From positions 1 to 5,406 of the forward strand of contig SLRE01000165.1 of assembly GCA_007131125.1 (NCBI GenBank): 5,406 nt of DNA, given 5' to 3'. Positions 5,371 to 5,406 of this stretch are shown in pieces; position 1 is the first letter of the stretch; every line of letters begins with the position of its first letter. The stretch is from Bacteroidales bacterium. GTDB taxonomy: Bacteria; Bacteroidota; Bacteroidia; Bacteroidales; UBA7960. A program made the translations under genes and the position numbers. The notes under the pieces are model-generated. The model searched no databases, was not told the DNA's origin, and was given only the letters and a program-made list of their open reading frames with translations.

Positions 5371-5396
5371 AAAAAAATCCGGCAGATTTACCGGAT
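5371..5396 (-). terminator. Terminator-like hairpin upstream of the lipocalin-like gene
   Basis: ATCCGG (5377-5382) and CCGGAT (5391-5396) form a perfect 6-bp stem with an 8-nt loop. Read on the minus strand, the hairpin runs straight into T-rich sequence from 5377 to 5371 (seven T counting the last stem base). It most likely ends a minus-strand gene beyond the right edge. It lies only 23 nt from the lipoprotein ATG. The loop reads TAAATCTG on the minus strand, one base from the -7 consensus TAnnTTTG, so a promoter may overlap it; any -33 element would fall outside the window. A leader attenuator is the alternative. Confidence 0.6.
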
Positions 5397-5406
5397 GAAA
5401 AATAAA

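Noticed and set aside
1..5406. Search for CRISPR repeats, transposase genes, tRNA or rRNA genes, and long direct repeats
   Set aside because: I saw no regularly spaced repeats, terminal inverted repeats, transposase motifs or structured RNA signatures on either strand by eye.

Overview
The window looks like chromosomal DNA from a Bacteroidota bacterium, probably a free-living member related to Bacteroidales/Marinilabiliales. The evidence is the moderately AT-rich base composition, start codons preceded by A-rich leaders with almost no Shine-Dalgarno sequences, a promoter-like TTTG-N20-TAnnTTTr element, a Bacteroidota-style ECF sigma factor, a DUF6146-like protein, and several short exported or lipidated proteins. 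The exact taxon cannot be fixed from the sequence.

Layout, left to right. Positions 1-253 (minus) hold the N-terminal part of an ECF sigma factor that runs off the left edge. A minus-strand terminator (310-341) closes the next gene, a secreted DUF6146-like protein (395-820, minus). A 330-bp AT-rich divergent intergenic region follows, with a palindrome, a good Bacteroidota-type promoter and a small leader hairpin. It leads into a lipoprotein of the DJ-1/PfpI superfamily (1151-1771, plus). A perfect 17-bp bidirectional terminator (1789-1829) separates this from a convergent M50 (site-2 protease-like) membrane metalloprotease with a C-terminal CBS pair (1841-2926, minus). A second divergent intergenic region (2927-3238) leads into a 536-residue secreted protein of unknown function with repeated propeller-like strand motifs (3239-4849, plus). 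Another bidirectional terminator (4869-4914) separates it from a small lipocalin-like lipoprotein (4943-5347, minus). The right edge holds a terminator-like hairpin on the minus strand just upstream of that gene.

How the genes fit together. Every complete gene seems to be its own transcription unit: gene pairs are divergent or convergent, and the spaces between ends hold hairpin terminators. There is no operon evidence for a shared pathway. The common theme is the cell envelope: four of the six products carry an export or lipoprotein signal, a fifth is an integral membrane protease, and the sixth is a sigma factor. A functional link between the sigma factor and the protease is possible in principle but is not supported by the gene arrangement.

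I found no mobile element, CRISPR array, tRNA, rRNA or clear multi-gene defence or biosynthetic system. The most interesting items are the lipidated DJ-1/PfpI protein with an altered active-site surround, the uncharacterised propeller-like secreted protein, and the terminator-like hairpin directly upstream of the last lipoprotein gene.
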